This document shows, piece by piece, positions 60,490 to 64,000 of a DNA stretch of 64,000 nt. Position 1 is the stretch's first letter; every line of letters begins with the position of its first letter. Position numbers and translations under genes: made by a program. The notes below the pieces were generated by a model. It saw nothing but the letters and a program-made list of their open reading frames with translations, had not been told where the DNA came from and did not search any database. This stretch comes from Ga0077530 sp035565975 (GTDB lineage Bacteria; Pseudomonadota; Alphaproteobacteria; Rhizobiales; Hyphomicrobiaceae), in NCBI GenBank assembly GCA_035565975.1, contig DATMRT010000045.1, positions 100,509-164,508 on the forward strand, written 5' to 3'.

Positions 60490-61464
60490 ATGCCTGCTCT
60501 GTCCTGCCGCGCCGGTTGCCTGTCCCTCCTCCTCACGGTGATGCTGATGACCGCCACTCTCGCCCGCGCCGGCAGCCACGACGACCTCGCCGTGACCGTG
60601 ACGAACGGCTCGGAGCCGGTGCTGTGCGCGGAGAAGGACAACATCTCGATCGACTTCACGTCGGACAAGGTGACGAGCTTCCGCATCGAGGCGGCGCATC
60701 CGGCGTACATCGGGTCCATCCAGCGCGACAGCTTCGAGGCGGACTGGACGGACTGCGATATGAGCGGCGATCCGGTGCACGCGAGCGACGTGAAGGTGCC
60801 GACGCGCAAGACCATCTACGAGGAGCCGGACATCTGGCTGGTTGGCTGGACGATGCCGACATTCTGGCGGCCCTCGACGGCGACGGTGCGGATCGGCGAC
60901 CGGGTGGAGAGGGGCCTGCATCTGGTTCAGGTGTGGATGATCCGGCCCATGGGCGGCGAGGAGGTGCTCGTCTTCTACCCGCAGGACGGGTACTGGCGGA
61001 TGCGGCCGAAGGCGCCGGCGGGCCTCGCGCCGACAGCGTTCGGGTCGTCGATGCTGATCGGGCCCATCGAGATGGACGGACGCCCGATCGTCCGCATCAA
61101 GGAGATCGCGTTCGATCCCAAGACGCGCACGTTCAAGCTCGATTTCGAGCTCGGCGGGTCGGCAACGATCCGGCTCGCGCATATCGACGAGAACCGCCAG
61201 ACGCTTGAAGTCGCGCTGGACAAGCCCATATCCGGTAGGCCCTTCGCCGGCCTGCGCTCCATGTACGTAACGGAGTTCAACAACGACGTGGCGCGGATCG
61301 CGGTGCGCGAGCCGGGTGCCAAAGGCTGGCGCGAGAGCCCGATCCTGGACTTCCGGACATCTACTGCCAGTGCGGTGTGGATGGGGCGCACCACGATCTC
61401 GCGGCATAATACGTCGTCCCCGGATATCGTCCTGAACGGGTTCTCGGCGGCGCCCCGGCCGTAG
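60490..61464 (+). CDS. Exported protein of unknown function (324 aa)
   Basis: A 324-residue protein with a signal peptide of about 28 residues (ending LARAGSHDD). The mature part is predicted to be beta-rich (FTSDKVTSFRIEAAHPAYIG, IRPMGGEEVLVFYPQDGYWR, EIAFDPKTRTFKLDFELGG) with two cysteines (VLCAEKD and WTDCDM) that may pair. It has no membrane segment after the signal. I recall similar hypothetical exported proteins in Hyphomicrobiales. It lies 49 bp upstream of uvrA on the same strand, possibly only by chance. Confidence 0.78.
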   Translation: MPALSCRAGCLSLLLTVMLMTATLARAGSHDDLAVTVTNGSEPVLCAEKDNISIDFTSDKVTSFRIEAAHPAYIGSIQRDSFEADWTDCDMSGDPVHASDVKVPTRKTIYEEPDIWLVGWTMPTFWRPSTATVRIGDRVERGLHLVQVWMIRPMGGEEVLVFYPQDGYWRMRPKAPAGLAPTAFGSSMLIGPIEMDGRPIVRIKEIAFDPKTRTFKLDFELGGSATIRLAHIDENRQTLEVALDKPISGRPFAGLRSMYVTEFNNDVARIAVREPGAKGWRESPILDFRTSTASAVWMGRTTISRHNTSSPDIVLNGFSAAPRP

Positions 61465-61513
61465 TATGGTCGGGCTGGAAAGTGGCGCCCTCGAACCGCC
61501 CAGCCGAGCCATC

Positions 61514-64000
61514 ATGAGCAAGACACCACGCAAAACCGCCCCCGCGGCGGCCAAGTCCTCGCTGCAGTCTGTCACAACACCGGCGAGCTTGATGAAGACG
61601 ATCCACGTGCGCGGCGCGCGCGAGCACAATCTGAAGAACGTCGATCTCGAGATCCCGCGGGATGCGCTCGTGGTGTTCACGGGGCTGTCGGGCTCGGGCA
61701 AGTCGTCGCTCGCGTTCGACACGATCTATGCCGAGGGCCAGCGGCGCTATGTCGAGAGCCTCTCGGCCTACGCGCGCCAGTTCCTAGAGATGATGCAGAA
61801 GCCGGACGTCGATCACATCGATGGGCTCTCACCGGCCATCTCCATCGAGCAGAAGACGACCTCGCGCAATCCGCGCTCGACGGTCGGCACGGTGACGGAG
61901 ATCTACGATTACCTGCGTCTGCTGTTCGCGCGCGTCGGCGTGCCGTACTCGCCGGCGACGGGATTGCCCATCGAGAGCCAGACGGTCACGCAGATGGTCG
62001 ATCGCGTGCTGGCGCTCCCGGAGGGCACGCGGCTCTATCTGCTGGCGCCGGTCGTGCGCGCGCGCAAGGGCGAGTTCCGCAAGGAGCTTGCCGAATGGCA
62101 GAAGCGCGGTTTCCAGCGCGTGAAGATCAACGGCACGTTCTACGAGATCCCGGACGCGCCGAAGCTCGACAAAAAGTACAAGCACGACATCGACGTGGTG
62201 ATCGATCGTCTCGTGGTGCGCAAGGACATCGCGACGCGGCTGGCCGACAGCTTCGAGACGGCACTCGCGCTCGCGGATGGCATCGCCGTCATCGAGTTCG
62301 CGGATAGGCCGCTTTCTTCCCCTTCTCCCCGCAAGCGGGGAGAAGGCCGGGATGAGGGGTGGCCGCAGACCGCAGCGCAAGGTTCCGCCCCCCACCCTAG
62401 CCCTCTCCCCGCAAGCGGGGAGAGGGAAGTATTGCGTAACAAAAACGAAACGCACGAGCGCACGGTGTTCTCGCAGCGCTTCGCATGTCCGGTGTCGGGC
62501 TTCACGATCGAGGAGATCGAACCGCGGCTCTTCTCGTTCAACGCGCCGGCCGGCGCCTGCCCGACCTGCGACGGCCTCGGCACGGAGCTGAAGTTCGAAG
62601 CCGATCTCGTGGTGCCGGATCGCTCGGTCGCAATCGGCGATGGCGCGATCTGGCCATGGGCGCGTACGGGCAATACCTCGCCCTACTATGAGCAGACGCT
62701 GCGCTCGCTCGCAAAACACTACAAGTTCGACATGGCGACGCCGTGGGAGAAGCTGCCGCGCAAAATCCAGGACGCGATCCTCTACGGCTCGGACGGCGAC
62801 GAGATCACATACACCTATGAAGACGGCCTCAGAACGTACAAGACCGTGAAGCCGTTCGAGGGCGTGATCCCGAACATCGAGCGACGCTGGCGCGAGACGG
62901 ACAGCGAATGGGTGCGCGAGGAGCTGTCGCGCTACCAGGGCTCGCATCCATGCGCGACGTGCGGCGGCTATCGACTGAAGCCGCAGGCACTCGCGGTGAA
63001 GGTTGGCGGCAAGCACATCGGCGAGGTGACGGAGCTGTCGATCCGCGCGGCGAACGACTGGTTCGCGGACGTGCCAAACACATTCACGCCGCAGCAGAAG
63101 GAAATCGCGACGCGCATCCTGAAAGAGATCCGCGATCGCTTGAAATTCCTCAACGACGTCGGTCTCGACTATCTCACGCTCGCGCGGGGCTCGGGCTCGC
63201 TTTCGGGCGGCGAGAGCCAGCGCATCCGGCTCGCCTCGCAGATCGGCTCGGGCCTCACGGGCGTGCTGTACGTGCTCGACGAGCCGTCCATCGGCTTGCA
63301 TCAGCGCGACAACGCGCGGCTGCTCGAAACGCTGAAGCATCTGCGTGACCTCGGTAATACCGTCCTCGTGGTCGAGCACGACGAGGATGCGATCCTGCAC
63401 GCGGATTACGTCGTCGACATCGGCCCCGGCGCGGGCGTGCACGGCGGCGAGATCATCGCTCACGGCACGCCGGCCGAAGTCATGGCGACGCCCGGCAGCC
63501 TCACCGCCGAGTATCTGACCGGCGCGCGCGAGATCGCGATGCCGTCGCAGCGACGCAAGATCGATCCCAAGCGCCAGCTCAAGGTCATCGGCGCGCGCGC
63601 GAACAATCTCAAGGATGTGACGGCGGCGATCCCGCTCGGCGTGCTCACGTGCGTGACGGGCGTGTCGGGCGGCGGCAAGTCCACGTTCCTCATCGATACG
63701 GTCTACAAGGCCGCGGCGCGCAAGCTCAATGGCGCGCGCGAGGCGCCGGGCGCGCACGAGCGCATGGAAGGCCTCGAACTGCTCGACAAGGTCATCGACA
63801 TCGACCAGTCGCCGATCGGGCGCACGCCGCGCTCGAATCCGGCAACGTACACGGGTGCCTTCACGCCGATCCGCGAGTGGTTCGCGAACCTGCCGGATGC
63901 GAAAGCGCGCGGATACGGTCCCGGGCGCTTCTCGTTCAACGTCAAGGGCGGGCGCTGCGAAGCCTGCCAGGGCGATGGCGTGATCAAGATCGAGATGCAC
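61514..64000 (+). CDS. uvrA: Excinuclease ABC subunit A with an in-frame palindromic-repeat insert (3' part outside)
   Basis: The first 829 residues of UvrA, the damage sensor of nucleotide excision repair; the gene runs off the right edge. The first ATP site is GLSGSGKSSLAFDTIY, the signature is GSGSLSGGESQRIRLAS, and the second site is GVSGGGKSTFLIDTVY. Zinc sites: CPTCDGLG and CATCGG are complete, CEACQGDG is partly visible, but the first pair reads CPVSGF with one Cys. Residues about 269-304 come from the palindromic repeat at 62318-62425, lying between EFADRP and VFSQRFACP, which are close together in other UvrA proteins. Confidence 0.96.
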   Translation, partial: MSKTPRKTAPAAAKSSLQSVTTPASLMKTIHVRGAREHNLKNVDLEIPRDALVVFTGLSGSGKSSLAFDTIYAEGQRRYVESLSAYARQFLEMMQKPDVDHIDGLSPAISIEQKTTSRNPRSTVGTVTEIYDYLRLLFARVGVPYSPATGLPIESQTVTQMVDRVLALPEGTRLYLLAPVVRARKGEFRKELAEWQKRGFQRVKINGTFYEIPDAPKLDKKYKHDIDVVIDRLVVRKDIATRLADSFETALALADGIAVIEFADRPLSSPSPRKRGEGRDEGWPQTAAQGSAPHPSPLPASGEREVLRNKNETHERTVFSQRFACPVSGFTIEEIEPRLFSFNAPAGACPTCDGLGTELKFEADLVVPDRSVAIGDGAIWPWARTGNTSPYYEQTLRSLAKHYKFDMATPWEKLPRKIQDAILYGSDGDEITYTYEDGLRTYKTVKPFEGVIPNIERRWRETDSEWVREELSRYQGSHPCATCGGYRLKPQALAVKVGGKHIGEVTELSIRAANDWFADVPNTFTPQQKEIATRILKEIRDRLKFLNDVGLDYLTLARGSGSLSGGESQRIRLASQIGSGLTGVLYVLDEPSIGLHQRDNARLLETLKHLRDLGNTVLVVEHDEDAILHADYVVDIGPGAGVHGGEIIAHGTPAEVMATPGSLTAEYLTGAREIAMPSQRRKIDPKRQLKVIGARANNLKDVTAAIPLGVLTCVTGVSGGGKSTFLIDTVYKAAARKLNGAREAPGAHERMEGLELLDKVIDIDQSPIGRTPRSNPATYTGAFTPIREWFANLPDAKARGYGPGRFSFNVKGGRCEACQGDGVIKIEMH
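62318..62425 (+). repeat. Palindromic repeat (PLPASGER type) inserted in frame in uvrA
   Basis: CCTTCTCCCCGCAAGCGGGGAGAAGG on the left and CCTCTCCCCGCAAGCGGGGAGAGG on the right flank GATGAGGGGTGGCCGCAGAC ... CCCCCCACCCTAGCCC. It is read as SPSPRKRGEGRDEG, WPQTAAQGSAPHPSP, LPASGER. Frame and peptide match the dnaE copy; one residue is missing where the left loop is shorter. Confidence 0.93.

Noticed and set aside
61400..61513. A LexA box in front of uvrA
   Set aside because: uvrA is often SOS-controlled, but only GAAC-GG-GTTC was seen, which does not fit the GTTC-N7-GTTC spacing.
61829..64000. A 723-codon minus-strand frame opposite uvrA
   Set aside because: It is an antisense shadow of uvrA with low-complexity composition.

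Overview
This is a GC-rich chromosomal segment from an alphaproteobacterium, most likely of the order Hyphomicrobiales (Rhizobiales). The evidence is the miaB-phoH-ybeY-corC gene order, an alphaproteobacterial-type L28, a DUF6111 gene beside the CCA-adding enzyme, a GTTC-N7-GTTC SOS box, two tripartite tricarboxylate (Bug/TctC) receptors, and dispersed palindromic repeats of the type whose translation contains PLPASGER. About 60 protein genes and one tRNA are supported. No phage, transposase, CRISPR array or replication origin was seen.

Layout. 1-6.7 kb: start of an amino-acid-type ABC receptor gene, a NodU/CmcH-like carbamoyltransferase, a LysE exporter, class II fructose-1,6-bisphosphatase, a flavin monooxygenase and small conserved proteins. 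6.5-13 kb: mostly uncharacterised proteins, an enoyl-CoA hydratase, twin long palindromes and a J-domain protein. 13-19 kb: a membrane protein with a primase-type C-terminal domain, a cluster of hairpin repeats, and a B12-dependent ribonucleotide reductase with a LexA-box promoter. 19-26 kb: PlsC-type acyltransferase, quinone oxidoreductase, divergent LysR and TauE/SafE genes, and two tandem MASE1-GGDEF diguanylate cyclases. 26-32.5 kb: phytase-like esterase, a sulfatase/phosphonate-ester hydrolase with its own Bug receptor and a divergent IclR regulator, a lone fucosyltransferase, tRNA-Pro. 32.6-41.7 kb: housekeeping block (rpmB, Sel1 protein, ThiE-like protein, miaB, phoH, ybeY, corC, Nudix, DUF6111, cca). 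42-51 kb: HAD dehalogenase, split YeeE/YedE sulfur transporter, dnaE, and a full TctC-TctA-TctB uptake operon. 51-64 kb: FkbM methyltransferase, MFS carrier, a DUF3300 protein ending in a self-cleaving S74 chaperone domain, small exported proteins, SDR plus AraC pair, and uvrA running off the right end.

The most striking signal is a roughly 110-bp palindromic repeat that also lies between genes but has been inserted in frame into two essential-type genes, dnaE and uvrA. Both copies are read in the same frame and give nearly the same 36-38 residue peptide. A second, different repeat family made of three consecutive hairpins ending in CCCCCGTCTTTTAT occurs four times between genes. Other notable items are the LexA-box class II reductase, the DUF3300-S74 fusion, and several strong palindromic operators in divergent promoters.
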